This document shows positions 15,491 through 25,518 of a DNA stretch of 64,000 nt, one piece after another; the stretch's first letter is position 1; every line of letters starts with the position of its first letter. A model generated the notes under the pieces. That model ran no database searches. It worked only from the letters and a program-made list of their open reading frames with translations, and had not been told where the DNA came from. A program made the translations under genes and the position numbers. Origin of the DNA: Pseudomonadota bacterium (GTDB lineage: Bacteria; Chloroflexota; UBA6077; JAJPHF01); assembly GCA_021325365.1 (NCBI GenBank), contig JAJPHF010000102.1, positions 1 to 64,000 on the forward strand, given 5' to 3'.

Positions 15491-15586
15491 GGCGGCAGGG
15501 GACGCGTCCCGGTCCTACCTTGCGGTCCTCGGATTGGGCAGCACCCACGACTCGGCCGGACGGCAGGGGACGCGCCCCTGCGCTAC
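15491..15586. repeat. Two family-A palindromic repeats (copies 2 and 3)
   Basis: Copy 15491-15518 is GGCGGCAGGGGACGCGTCCC plus GGTCCTAC; copy 15556-15586 is CCGGACGGCAGGGGACGCGC plus CCCTGCGCTAC. Same core as 6752-6785. They fill most of the 223-base gap between the tRNA-binding gene and the transglycosylase gene. Confidence 0.7.
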
Positions 15587-15694
15587 GCAGTCGTCGCCGG
15601 CCCCGGACCGCCGGGCGGCGGGCGGGCGGGGCCGAGCGCGGGCGCTGCGGCCCCGGCGCGGCGTGATCTGGCCATGCGGGCCTCGCCACTCGGG

Positions 15695-18025
15695 CTAGCC
15701 ATTATACAGGTCGCGGTAGAGCAGGTAGTTCGTGTAGACGCGCCGCACGTACAGGAACGTCTCGGCGTAGGGGATCTGCTCGGCGTAGAGGTCGGGATCG
15801 GCGCCGCCCGGCTCGCGCAGCCAGCGCTCGGCGTTGCCGGGGCCGGCGTTGTAGCCGGCCAGCGCCGCGGGCACGCCGCCGCGGAACTGCCGCAGCGTCT
15901 GCCCGAGATAGTAGGCGCCCAGCTCGATGCTAAGGGCCGGGCGGAACAGGTCGTCGTCGTCGAGCGGGCCGATGCCGAGGGCGCTGGCGATGGAGCGGGC
16001 GGTGGCGGGCATGACCTGAGCCAGCCCGCGCGCGCGGGCCGGCGACTGAGCGCGCGGCTGGAAGCTGCTCTCCTGGCGCAGCAGCGCGAGGAAGAGGAAC
16101 GGGTCCACGTTGAAGCGCGCGGCCTGCGTGGTGATGAGGTCCGCGTAGGGCGCCGGGTAGAGCAGCGCGCGGACGGCGCGGGGGAGGTCGTAGAGCGACG
16201 CCGCGCCGCTGGCAGTCCGCAGGCGCTCGCCGGTGAGCATCGCCGCGTTGTCCGCGCCGAGGTCGCGGAGGGCCACGCCGAGCGTATAGAGGCGCGCGGG
16301 GTCGCCGGCGAAGCGGTCGCGCAGGTCGTCGAACTCCCAGCCGGCCTCGGCGCGCAGCCCGAGCGCCCAGAGCGCGGCGCCGCGCCGCCAGCCGACGTCG
16401 GCGGCCAGCTCGCGCGCCAGGGTGGGGGCGTCCGTGCCAGCCGCGGCGAGCCAGGCGGTCAGGGCGTCGTCGGCGGGTGGCGGGGCCAGCCGCGCCGGGT
16501 CGAGCGCGGCCGGGGCGGTGTCGGCGGCGCCGGCGAGGAGCGCCTTCGCCCGCAGGCCGTAGTAGTCGTCGGGGCCGGCGGCGGCGGCGTCTTGCCAGCG
16601 CGCGCGGGCCTCGTCCTGACGACCGACGAGCGCGAGCGTCTTGCCGCTCCAGAAGAGGATGGCGGCGCGCGGGTTGAGCGCCGGGCCGAGCTGGGCATCG
16701 CTCACGGCGCGCGCGGCGGCCTGAGGCGCCGCGGCGGTCCAGGCGGCCAGGGCGTCGTCGTAGCGATTGTCGCGGCGCAGCGCGAAGCCGGCGCGGAAGA
16801 GCGCGAGCTGGCCCGCGGGGGCGTCCGGATAGGCGGCCGCGAGCGCGGTGTAGCGGTCGGCGGCGTCGGCGTAGCGCTCGGCGTCCTCGACCAGGCGCGC
16901 CGCGTGGTAGAGGGCATCGGGCGCGAGCGAGCTATTGGGATAGGTGGCCGCCATGTCGTCGAAGGCGGCGCGGGCGGCGCTGTCCTGACCCTGCCGCTGC
17001 AGGGCGAGGGCGCGGTAGTAGCTGGCGCCGGCCAGCTCGTCGGCGCTGCCGCCCGCGGCGAGCTGCGCCTCGAAGCCGCCGATGGCGCGGGCGAACGCGC
17101 CGCGGTAGAAGCGTACGAGGCCGGCCTGGTAGTCGCTGATCTGGTCGGCCTGGTCGAGGTCGTTCAGAGCGTCGAGGGCGTTGGCCGCGCGCTCGCTGGC
17201 CGGATACTCGGCGACGAGCGTGCGGAAGTGGGCCACGGCGCCCGGCAGGTCGCCCTGCTGCCGGGCCAGACTGCCCAGCTGCCACTGTACCTCGGCGCGG
17301 TAGCTCTCGGTGTGGGCGAGCGGCCAGATCTGCTCCCAGCGCGCCTGGGCGCCCGCGAGATCGCCGCTGGCGGCGGCGGCCCTCGCCAGACGCTCGAGCG
17401 CCTCGATCTGTAGGCGGCGCGAGCCGGACGCGGCCAGCGCCTGCCGCGTCTCCGCCGCATCGCGCTCGTCGTCGCCGAGCGCGCCGTACCACTGCGCGAG
17501 CTGCCAGTGAACGTAGGGCGCGAGGAGATCGCTGAGGCCCAGATAGCCCTGGAGGCGCGCGATGGCGGCGCGGGTATCCCCCTGCTTCTGCTCGGCCAGG
17601 GCGAGGAGGTAGGTGGCGGGCACCCGCTCGGCGCGGTCCGAGTAGGCGGCGAGCAGGGCTTGGAGCTGCGTGACGGCTTCGCCGGCGTCGCCGTCGTCGA
17701 GCGCCAGGCGCGCTAGCTCGAGGCGCGCGGCGGCCGCCACGCCGGCGTCGCGGCCGGTAAGGACGTTCAGCATCTGGCGGGCGGCGGTGGACTCGCCGTT
17801 GCGGACGAGGCGGCGCGCGGCGTCGAGGTCGATGGGCGCGAGCTGAGGTAGCTGACGGGTGCCGATGGCGAGATCCGCGCCCGTCGCGACGGCGCCGGCC
17901 GCGAGCTGGGGATAGCGGCCTACCACCTCCGCGGCCAACCCGGCCGACGGCACGAGGAACGTCGCCGGGGCGCAGGCCTGCGCGGTCAACGCCCCCGCCA
18001 GAATCGCCAGCGCCAGCCCGCGCAT
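15695..18025 (-). CDS. TPR-containing soluble lytic murein transglycosylase
   Basis: A 776-residue exported protein. The N-terminus MRGLALAILAGALTAQACAP is a secretion signal, perhaps a lipoprotein one although the -3 to -1 residues (AQA) are not an ideal lipobox. Residues about 60-600 are tandem TPR-like helical repeats (e.g. AIARLQGYLGLSDLLAPYVH, ALYHAARLVEDAERYADAAD). The C-terminal SLT domain has the catalytic Glu in ALLRQESSFQPRAQSPARA, then GLAQVMPATA and LAGYNAGPGNAERW. It cleaves glycan strands to 1,6-anhydro ends. ATG at 18025 is chosen at the start of the signal peptide; the frame is open 16 codons further. Same architecture as Slt70. Confidence 0.92.
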   Translation of the reverse strand: MRGLALAILAGALTAQACAPATFLVPSAGLAAEVVGRYPQLAAGAVATGADLAIGTRQLPQLAPIDLDAARRLVRNGESTAARQMLNVLTGRDAGVAAAARLELARLALDDGDAGEAVTQLQALLAAYSDRAERVPATYLLALAEQKQGDTRAAIARLQGYLGLSDLLAPYVHWQLAQWYGALGDDERDAAETRQALAASGSRRLQIEALERLARAAAASGDLAGAQARWEQIWPLAHTESYRAEVQWQLGSLARQQGDLPGAVAHFRTLVAEYPASERAANALDALNDLDQADQISDYQAGLVRFYRGAFARAIGGFEAQLAAGGSADELAGASYYRALALQRQGQDSAARAAFDDMAATYPNSSLAPDALYHAARLVEDAERYADAADRYTALAAAYPDAPAGQLALFRAGFALRRDNRYDDALAAWTAAAPQAAARAVSDAQLGPALNPRAAILFWSGKTLALVGRQDEARARWQDAAAAGPDDYYGLRAKALLAGAADTAPAALDPARLAPPPADDALTAWLAAAGTDAPTLARELAADVGWRRGAALWALGLRAEAGWEFDDLRDRFAGDPARLYTLGVALRDLGADNAAMLTGERLRTASGAASLYDLPRAVRALLYPAPYADLITTQAARFNVDPFLFLALLRQESSFQPRAQSPARARGLAQVMPATARSIASALGIGPLDDDDLFRPALSIELGAYYLGQTLRQFRGGVPAALAGYNAGPGNAERWLREPGGADPDLYAEQIPYAETFLYVRRVYTNYLLYRDLYNG

Positions 18026-18292
18026 GCGCCGTGTCCCCCCTGCTCTCCCGTGCAACACCGAGCCCCCGGCCAAACGACAGAGGCCCGCCTGAGCAAGCGC
18101 CCGATCCTGCCGGTGGTGCGCCCGGCGCGTCCCTCCGCCAGCGTCGCGAACCCGCGCCCCTGCCTGCTCGGCGAGCCCCGACCGGGCGCACGCGGCCCGG
18201 CCCTGGGCTTAGCCTAGCAGGGCCCCGCGAGCCGTCGCAAGAGAATGCTCGGGCGTTGGACAAGACGCCGTGGCGCCCGCCGCCGCGGGGCG

Positions 18293-18871
18293 TTAGCTCG
18301 CGATGGGCGCGGCGTTGGGGGTGGGCACGACGAGCAGGTCGTCGGGGTAGACGCAGCGCACGCTGGAGCGGCCGGGGACGAGGCCCACGTCGAGGCCGTA
18401 GAGGTGGAGCGAGACCGTCGGCTGGGGGCCGGGGCTGAGCACGCGGTGGATGTCGCTGGGCGGGACGATAGGCGACACCTCGCCGGCGCACACCTGGCGC
18501 GTGTCGGCGACACGCAGGCCCGGCGAGGCGTTCGGCCGGTCGCACCAGGCGAAGCGCGTCTCCAGCTCGCGGCCACGGTAGACGCCGGCCAGGCCCCAGG
18601 CGTGATGGTCGTGGACGGGCGTGGCGCAGCAGGGGCGCCAGACCAGCGCCACGAGCGAGAAGCGCCCCGCCGGGTCGCCGTAGAGCGTGTGCTGGACATA
18701 GGAGGTGGCGGGGGGGCAGCACTGTTCGGGCGGGAGCAGGTTCGGCTCCGCCAACACCCGCTCGAACTCGGGCGTGAGCGCGGCGAGCAGCGCCGGCTGC
18801 GTTAAGTCTCGTCCGATCAGCCGGTCGACGGTCTGCACGAACTCCTGTAGCGGCGGCGTCAGCGCCATCAT
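18293..18871 (-). CDS. Cysteine dioxygenase-type cupin protein
   Basis: A 192-residue cupin. The iron-binding HxH is in TPVHDHHAWGLAGVYRGREL and the third His in VPPSDIHRVLSPG, matching cysteine dioxygenase and related thiol dioxygenases. The final YGLDVGLVPGRS segment resembles the bacterial CDO_I group. It would convert a thiol (cysteine, 3-mercaptopropionate) to the sulfinate with O2. Two ATGs stand in tandem at the start. It lies 45 bases downstream of a GntR/FCD regulator on the same strand, so a two-gene operon is likely. A link to sulfonate metabolism at 41-46 kb is possible but inferred. Confidence 0.78.
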   Translation of the reverse strand: MMALTPPLQEFVQTVDRLIGRDLTQPALLAALTPEFERVLAEPNLLPPEQCCPPATSYVQHTLYGDPAGRFSLVALVWRPCCATPVHDHHAWGLAGVYRGRELETRFAWCDRPNASPGLRVADTRQVCAGEVSPIVPPSDIHRVLSPGPQPTVSLHLYGLDVGLVPGRSSVRCVYPDDLLVVPTPNAAPIAS

Positions 18872-18916
18872 GCCCCCAGCGTGCTTACGTGATTCCGGAT
18901 GTCCGACCCAGCGGCG

Positions 18917-19606
18917 TCAACCGGGCACCAGCCGGATGCCGTCGGCCGCGCCCATCGAAGCGACTAGCGCCTCCAGGACGCGCTTGCGCGAGTTCTGCAA
19001 CTGCTCGGTAACGACGCGGCGCGCTAGCTCGGCGTCGCCCTTGAGGAGCGCGTCCACTAGCTCCTGGTGCTCGGCGGCCATCTCCTCGGCGCTGTCGCGC
19101 AGGTCGAGGCCCAGGTGGAGGATGCGCTCCATGTCCTCCAGCAGCTTGGCGACGAAGGCGGCGAGCCGGCGATTGCCGGACGCCTCGGCCACGGCGACGT
19201 GGAACTCGCGGTTGGCGCGCAGGAAGCGCGCGTAGCTGGCGCGGTCGCGGTAGGTGTAGCGCACGCCGACCAGCGCCTTGAGCTGGCAGAGGCCGTCCTC
19301 GGTAATGTGCTCGGCGGCTAGCTCGGCCGCGGCCGTCTCCAGCAGCAGGCGGAGCTGGAAGACCTCCTGCACGTCGCGCAGCGTGACGGGCGCCACGAGG
19401 TAGCCGCGGCGGGGCAGCACCTGGACGAGCCCCTCCTGGCGAAGCAGGTTGAGCGCCTCGCGGACCGGCGTCTTGCTCGTGCCGTAGCGAGCCGCTAGCT
19501 CGGCCTCGAAGATCTGGGCGCCCGGCGCGAGGGTGCAGGTGAGGATGTCCTGCTTGAGCGCCTCGTAGGCCCGCCGCGCCAGCGAGCCGGCCGCTCCGCG
19601 CGCCAT
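18917..19606 (-). CDS. GntR-family (FCD subfamily) transcriptional regulator
   Basis: A 229-residue protein with an N-terminal winged helix (LARRAYEALKQDILTCTLAP, then LAARYGTSKTPVREALNLLR and VLPRRGYLVAPV) and a C-terminal all-helical FCD ligand domain, with ANREFHVAVAEASGNRRLA supplying metal-binding His. ATG at 19606 has CGGGAG seven bases upstream and is preferred over the upstream GTG. FCD regulators usually repress genes for organic-acid catabolism and respond to a carboxylate. Two adjacent palindromes lie in its own promoter, suggesting autoregulation. The cysteine-dioxygenase-like gene follows. Confidence 0.9.
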   Translation of the reverse strand: MARGAAGSLARRAYEALKQDILTCTLAPGAQIFEAELAARYGTSKTPVREALNLLRQEGLVQVLPRRGYLVAPVTLRDVQEVFQLRLLLETAAAELAAEHITEDGLCQLKALVGVRYTYRDRASYARFLRANREFHVAVAEASGNRRLAAFVAKLLEDMERILHLGLDLRDSAEEMAAEHQELVDALLKGDAELARRVVTEQLQNSRKRVLEALVASMGAADGIRLVPG

Positions 19607-19628
19607 TCGCGTATCTCCCGGCACATCG

Positions 19629-19673
19629 CTGATATATCAGACATATGTTACCGCGGCGGGCGTCTGGGCGCAA
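19629..19673 (-). promoter_or_regulatory. Promoter and tandem palindromic operator of the GntR gene
   Basis: On the minus strand, TTGCGC (19668-19673) and TAACAT (19645-19650) are 17 bases apart. Overlapping and just downstream of the -10 lie two perfect palindromes, ACATATGT (19641-19648) and CTGATATATCAG (19629-19640). AT-rich palindromes over a -10 in so GC-rich a genome are a good sign of an autoregulatory operator. Confidence 0.6.
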
Positions 19674-19850
19674 GGCAGATTGTGATCGTTTGCGGTTGAG
19701 TCAACCCGGCAGGGCGCGGCCAGCGCCGTGCCGGCGGCATGCCAATCCGGCGGGGCGCGGCAAGCGGCGCTGCTACTGCGCGGTTGCGCCGCTGCGGGCG
19801 TTTACACCAGCCACGGCAAGGTAGTAGCCAAGCCGGCTCACCATAACGGC

Positions 19851-19890
19851 GGAGTAGGGCGGCGACATAGGGAGTAGGGCGGCGACATAG
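19851..19890 (+). repeat. Exact 20-bp tandem duplication
   Basis: GGAGTAGGGCGGCGACATAG occurs twice, head to tail, 36 bases before the methyltransferase start. The rest of the 320-base gap (19607-19926) holds the GntR promoter and nothing else I recognise. Confidence 0.9.
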
Positions 19891-19926
19891 AATGATGGGC
19901 CCCGCCGGGGCCGAACGGGAGGGTAG

Positions 19927-20748
19927 ATGGAAGAGAGACCATCGATGCAGCGATCCGGCGCCATATACACGCTCGACAACGCCTGGCAGCACGCGCGCGA
20001 GCGGCTGGCGCTGCTGGAGGCAGCGGCCGATCCCGGCACCATCCGCCATCTGGAGGCACTGGGCGTGGCGCCGGGCTGGCGCTGCTGGGAGGCCGGGGGC
20101 GGCGGCGGCTCGATCGCGGCCTGGCTCTGCGGGCGCACCGGCCCGGCCGGCCGTGTCGTCGCCACGGACCTCGATACGCGTTTCCTCGACGCGCTGGACT
20201 ATCCAAACATCGACGTGCGTCGGCACGATATCGTCGCCGAGACGCCGCCGGGGAGCGCGTTTGACCTCATCCACGCCCGCGCGCTGCTCGTGCACCTGCC
20301 GGCGCGCGAGGCGGTGCTCGATCGCATGGTCGCGGCGCTGCGGCCGGGCGGCCGGCTGCTGCTGGAGGAGCCGGACTACGTCTCCAAGATTCCCGACCCG
20401 GGCAACGATCCCCGAGCGAACGAGGTGTTCGCGCGCGTCCGCGCGGCTGAGGCGCGGTGGATGGCCGAGGCCGGCATCGACGAGGCGTACGGCCGGCACC
20501 TGTACGCGGCGCTGCGGCGTCGCGGGCTGGAGGAGGTCGCGGCGGAAGGGCGCGTGCCCGTCGCCCGCGGCGGCACGCCGCTGGCGCGCTTCTACCGCCT
20601 GACGGCCGAGCAATCGCGCGAGCGCTACCTGGGCGCCGGGCTGACGGCAGCAGACTTCGATGCGTACCTGGCGCTGCACGACGACCCCGACTTTGTCTGG
20701 ATCCAGGGGACGATCTTCGCGGCGTGGGGACGAAAGCCGGGCGGGTGA
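19927..20748 (+). CDS. Class I SAM-dependent methyltransferase
   Basis: A 273-residue Rossmann methyltransferase. Motif I is GWRCWEAGGGGGSIAAWL, motif II acidic end VVATDLDTRFLDAL, then VRRHDIV, FDLIHARALLVHLPARE (motif IV region) and LRPGGRLLLEEPDY (post-motif). The acceptor is unknown; the overall form resembles ubiquinone/menaquinone- or small-molecule-methyltransferases with a helical C-terminal cap. ATG at 19927 has GGGAGGG four bases away; an ATG at 19945 is an alternative. Flanked by repeats on both sides, single-gene transcript. Confidence 0.85.
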   Translation: MEERPSMQRSGAIYTLDNAWQHARERLALLEAAADPGTIRHLEALGVAPGWRCWEAGGGGGSIAAWLCGRTGPAGRVVATDLDTRFLDALDYPNIDVRRHDIVAETPPGSAFDLIHARALLVHLPAREAVLDRMVAALRPGGRLLLEEPDYVSKIPDPGNDPRANEVFARVRAAEARWMAEAGIDEAYGRHLYAALRRRGLEEVAAEGRVPVARGGTPLARFYRLTAEQSRERYLGAGLTAADFDAYLALHDDPDFVWIQGTIFAAWGRKPGG

Positions 20749-20762
20749 GCGCGGGCGCTTAC

Positions 20763-20982
20763 AGCGGTTTGCAGCGAGACTGAGCGGTCAGCTGACATCG
20801 GGGCGGCGGCAGTGGCGCTTGCCGTATGCCGCGCCCCAAGCCCCCGCGGCGCCGGCCCTCCCGGTGGCTCCGGCGCCGGCACGGCGGCAGTGGCGCTTGC
20901 AGTATTCCGCGCCACAGGCCGCGGGCGGCCACGAGAGCCGCCCCTACGACACGCGGGCCGCTCACCTGGCGCGCAAACGGCT
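20763..20982. repeat. MITE-like element, copy 2, with internal repeats
   Basis: Ends match the 11638-11755 element: left AGCGGTTTGCAGCGAGACTG (then AGCGGTCAG) and right, reverse-complemented, AGCCGTTTGCGCGCCAGGTG (then AGCGGCC). Inside are two copies of a GGCAGTGGCGCTTGC...CGCGCC module (20808-20835, 20886-20916) and a GCCGCGGGCGG...CCGCCCCTAC palindrome (about 20921-20951). It occupies most of the 324-base gap between the methyltransferase and ABC permease genes. Confidence 0.65.
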
Positions 20983-21072
20983 CTAGAGCGTAAGGCCCGG
21001 GACCAGCCGTGCGCCGCCAGCGGCGGCCTGCCAGTCGCGCTCGGGCCGTCGCTCGACGCCGAGCCGTGCGTA

Positions 21073-21927
21073 TTACTCCCAGTGGAAGGTGAGGGCGGCG
21101 GCGAGGGGGGCGGCGACGGACCAGGCGAGGAGGAGCAGGGCCGAGCCGGGGGGCACGTCGGCTGGCTGGGCGAGCGCGCCGCGCAGGGTATCGGCGAGGG
21201 CGGCGGCCGGCAGCAGGTGGCCGATGGCGGCCATCCAGGCGGGCAGGGCGCTGAGCGGCAGGAACAGCCCGCCGAGCAGCAGAAGCACCAGGAACAGCCC
21301 GTTGGCGCCCGCCAGGGTGGCCTCGGGGCGCAGCGTGCCGGCCATCAGCAGCCCCAGGCCGGCGAAGGCCGCCGTGCCGAGCAGCAGCGCCAGCAGCGCC
21401 AGCGCCGGCTCGCCCTGCGGCCGCCAGCCGTAGGCGACGATCGCGAGGCCGACCAACACCACGACCTGCACCACTTCGAGGATGACGACGGAGAGCAGCT
21501 TCGCCAGCACCAGGCCAGCGCGCGGCAGCGGCGTGGCGCCGAGCCGCTTGAGCACGCCGTCGCCGCGCTCGTAGGCGGTGGCAATGCCGAGGTTCGCGAG
21601 GCCGGTGGCGATGACGGCGAGGGCGAGCGTGCCGGGCAGCAGGAAGTCGATAGGGTGTGCAATGGGCACCGGCAGCGCGCCCACGGACATGAAGAAGGCG
21701 AGCAGGACCACTGGGATCACGAGCGTGACGAGCACACTCTCGCCGCGGCGCAAGCTGAGCAGCACTTCGGCCCAGGTCTGCGCGGCGAGCATGCGGGGCA
21801 GCGACGCCGCGCCCCCGGTTGCGCCAGCGGGCGCGAGGTCGTGGGCGCTGAGCCCGCCCCGGGCGCCGAGCGCCGCGCGACTCATGATCTCACCACCCCG
21901 TTCGGAGCGGACCGATACGTCGCTCAT
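21073..21927 (-). CDS. ABC-2 type transporter permease
   Basis: A 284-residue membrane protein with about 40 cytoplasmic N-terminal residues, then six hydrophobic segments: VLVTLVIPVVLLAFFMSVGA, the LLPGTLALAVIATGLANLGI segment, VVILEVVQVVVLVGLAIVAY, and three later ones. The FLLPGTLALAV and RRGESVLVTLV stretches fit ABC-2 exporters with a small extracellular loop. Its ATG overlaps the stop of the upstream ATPase gene (ATGA), so the two are translationally coupled and form one exporter. Substrate unknown; such pairs commonly export drugs or lipids. Confidence 0.9.
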   Translation of the reverse strand: MSDVSVRSERGGEIMSRAALGARGGLSAHDLAPAGATGGAASLPRMLAAQTWAEVLLSLRRGESVLVTLVIPVVLLAFFMSVGALPVPIAHPIDFLLPGTLALAVIATGLANLGIATAYERGDGVLKRLGATPLPRAGLVLAKLLSVVILEVVQVVVLVGLAIVAYGWRPQGEPALALLALLLGTAAFAGLGLLMAGTLRPEATLAGANGLFLVLLLLGGLFLPLSALPAWMAAIGHLLPAAALADTLRGALAQPADVPPGSALLLLAWSVAAPLAAALTFHWE

Positions 21928-22889
21928 CGTAGCTCCCGTCCCGTGAGCCGCAGGAAGACGTCTTCGAGCGACTCCTCGCCCACGCGCACCTCGCTTGGCA
22001 GCACGTCGCGCTCGCGCAGCCAGGCAGCCAGCTCGACGAGCAGATCGCTCGCCGCCCGCGTCTGTAGCGCATACACGCCGGGCTGCGTCTCACGCGCCTC
22101 CATGACTGAGGGGAGGGCGGCGAGCGCGCGCACGTCGAGGCCCGGCGCGGCGCGCAGGCGCACCTGGGTCGCGTCGCCGCGCGTTAGCTCGGCGGGCGTG
22201 CCGAGGGCGATGAGCTGGCCGTGGTCGACGATCGCGACGCGGTCGGCCAGCCGCGCGGCCTCCTCCAGGTAGTGGGTCGTCAGCAGCACCGTCGTCCCGG
22301 CCGTCTTGAGCTGGCGAATGAGGTCCCAGGTGGCGGCGCGCGCCTGCGGGTCCATGCCGGCGCTCGGCTCGTCGAGGAAGAGCAGCTCGGGACGGCCGAC
22401 CAGGGCCAGCGCGAGAGCCAGCCGCTGCCGCTGGCCGCCCGACAGGCGCCGATAGCGCGTGCGGGCGGCGTCTTCCAGGCCGACGAGCGCGAGCAGCGCG
22501 TCGGGGTCGGCGGGGGCGGTGTAGTAGCTGGCGAAGAGGTGGAGCGCCTCGCGCGGCGTGATCGCGCGGTAGAGGCCGGTCTCCTGGAGCATGACGCCGA
22601 TGCGAGCCCGTAGCGCGGCGCCCTGCCGCTGCGGATCGAGGCCGAGCACGCGCACCGTGCCGGCGTCGGGCGCGCGGTAGCCTTCCAGAATCTCCAGGGT
22701 GGTCGTCTTGCCCGCGCCGTTGGGGCCGAGCAGGGCGAACGTCTCGCCGCGCGCCACGCGGAAGCTGATGCCGTCCACGGCGCGGCGGCTGCCATAGGTC
22801 TTGACGAGGCCGTCGACGGCCACGGCGGCACCGTCCGCGCGCTCGTCGAGCAGCGCGGCGCCGCCCCGTGCGGCGGCCGACTCACGCAT
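21924..22889 (-). CDS. ABC transporter ATP-binding protein (ABC-2 exporter)
   Basis: A 321-residue protein with Walker A GPNGAGKTT, Q-loop MLQETGLYRAI, signature LSGGQRQRLALALALV, Walker B LLFLDEPSAGMD and the H-loop LLTTHYLEEAARLADRV, all in one domain of about 235 residues. The C-terminal 80 residues (VRLRAAPGLDVRALAALPSV... SLEDVFLRLTGRELR) are the regulatory extension seen in CcmA/NodI/DrrA-type exporter ATPases. Overlaps the permease gene by four bases; follows ffh by eight bases on the minus strand. Confidence 0.94.
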   Translation of the reverse strand: MRESAAARGGAALLDERADGAAVAVDGLVKTYGSRRAVDGISFRVARGETFALLGPNGAGKTTTLEILEGYRAPDAGTVRVLGLDPQRQGAALRARIGVMLQETGLYRAITPREALHLFASYYTAPADPDALLALVGLEDAARTRYRRLSGGQRQRLALALALVGRPELLFLDEPSAGMDPQARAATWDLIRQLKTAGTTVLLTTHYLEEAARLADRVAIVDHGQLIALGTPAELTRGDATQVRLRAAPGLDVRALAALPSVMEARETQPGVYALQTRAASDLLVELAAWLRERDVLPSEVRVGEESLEDVFLRLTGRELR

Positions 22890-22897
22890 CGGCGCGC

Positions 22898-24226
<1,329 letters not shown>

Positions 24227-24264
24227 TGTTGTCTATTCCCCATGCACCGGGCACGAATGCCGCG

Positions 24265-24374
24265 CCGGGCGGCAGGGGGCGAGCCCCTGCGCTACGTTTC
24301 CTTACCTAATGTTTGTGTACCGAGCGGGCGACCGGCCAGCGCCAGGTAACAGGGGACGAGCCCTTGCCCTACGT
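24265..24374. repeat. Two family-A palindromic repeats (copies 4 and 5) between ftsY and ffh
   Basis: Copy 24265-24296 is CCGGGCGGCAGGGGGCGAGC plus CCCTGCGCTACG; copy 24342-24374 is CCAGGTAACAGGGGACGAGC plus CCTTGCCCTACG. Same orientation, 45 bases apart. They occupy most of the 188-base gap between two genes that should be co-transcribed. Confidence 0.75.
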
Positions 24375-24414
24375 TGCTTGGCCGCTCTCGGCAGCACCGC
24401 GCGGGCATGGCGGG

Positions 24415-25356
24415 TCAGCCGCCGGCGGCCTGGCCGGCGGTTCCCTCGGTGAGCGCGTCGACGAAGGCGCTCGGGTCGAACTCGCTCAGATCGTCGATCT
24501 TCTCGCCGGTGCCGATGAAGCGCACCGGCACGTGCAGCTCGCGGGTAATGGCGAACACCACGCCGCCCTTCGCGGTGCCGTCGAGCTTGGAGATGACCAG
24601 CCCGTCCAGGCCGATCGCCTCGCCGAACTGGCGCGCTTGCAGCACGGCGTTCTGGCCGGTCGTCGCATCCAGGACGAGGATCACGCTGACCGCGTCGACG
24701 CCCTGCTTGTCGATGACGCGCCGAATCTTCTTCAGCTCTTCCATCAGGTTGAACTTCGTGTGCAGGCGGCCGGCGGTGTCGATGATCACCACGTCGGCGC
24801 CGCGCGCTTTGGCGGCGGCCAGGGCATCGTAGACCACGGAGCCCGGGTCGGCATTCGGCTGGTGGGCGACAACGGGCAGGTTGGCGCGCTCGCCCCAGAT
24901 CTTGAGCTGGTCGATGGCCGCGGCGCGGAAGGTGTCGGCGGCAGCCAGGATCACGCGGTGGCCCTGGTCGCGCCAGTAGGCGCCGAGCTTGGCGATGCTC
25001 GTCGTCTTGCCGACGCCGTTCACGCCGATCACCAGCACGGCGTTCAGGGTGGGCGAGGGGAGCAGCGGCTTGTCCGACACGTCCTCGGCAAGCAGCGCCT
25101 CCAGCTCCTCGCGCAGGATCTCGTACAGCTCGTCGCCGTTCTTCGCCTCACCTAGCTCGACCGACTCGCGCAGGCGGCTCAGCAGCTCCTCGGTCGTCGC
25201 CACGCCGACGTCGGCCTGGAGGAGGATCATCTCGACCTCTTCCCACAGGTCTTCGTCGATGACGCGGGCCTCGCGGAAGGCCTCGCGGATCTTCTCGAAG
25301 AACGTCTCGCGGGTCTTCTCAGTGCCGCGGTTCAGCCCGAACAAGCGCTTCAGCAC
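24415..25356 (-). CDS. ftsY: Signal recognition particle receptor FtsY
   Basis: A 313-residue protein, short because the acidic membrane-binding A domain is absent. The NG domain is complete: helical N domain from [20 protein letters not shown], then [56 protein letters not shown] and [10 protein letters not shown]. FtsY docks the SRP-ribosome complex at SecYEG. GTG at 25356 is chosen because upstream codons are low-complexity and an AGAAAGG sequence lies about 12 bases before it. Order smc-ftsY-ffh on the minus strand is a conserved bacterial arrangement. Confidence 0.96.
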   Translation of the reverse strand: MLKRLFGLNRGTEKTRETFFEKIREAFREARVIDEDLWEEVEMILLQADVGVATTEELLSRLRESVELGEAKNGDELYEILREELEALLAEDVSDKPLLPSPTLNAVLVIGVNGVGKTTSIAKLGAYWRDQGHRVILAAADTFRAAAIDQLKIWGERANLPVVAHQPNADPGSVVYDALAAAKARGADVVIIDTAGRLHTKFNLMEELKKIRRVIDKQGVDAVSVILVLDATTGQNAVLQARQFGEAIGLDGLVISKLDGTAKGGVVFAITRELHVPVRFIGTGEKIDDLSEFDPSAFVDALTEGTAGQAAGG

Positions 25357-25518
25357 GATGTCACAGAGCCTTTCTGACGAGCGAGGAGGTGGACCCCCTC
25401 CCCCCACCCCCTCCCCCCACAGGGGGCGGGGGGCTTCCCGGCGGCGCCGGCCCCGGCGTCCTCCCCCCTTCCCTTGTGGGAGCGAGGAGGGTAGGGGGGA
25501 GAGGGGTTTCGTGTCGCT
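25357..25518. repeat. C/G-tract-rich spacer with hairpin between smc and ftsY
   Basis: Strand-asymmetric runs of 5-6 C alternate with short spacers on the plus strand (25390-25430). A perfect 9-bp hairpin is formed by CTCCCCCCT (25461-25469) and AGGGGGGAG (25493-25501). The sequence belongs to the widespread 'CCCCTCTCCC...GGGAGGG' type of interspersed repeat also seen inside smc. The minus strand could form G-quadruplex structures. Confidence 0.55.

Noticed and set aside
15200..17413. 737-residue plus-strand frame
   Set aside because: Antisense to the tRNA-binding and transglycosylase genes, composition of a GC shadow.
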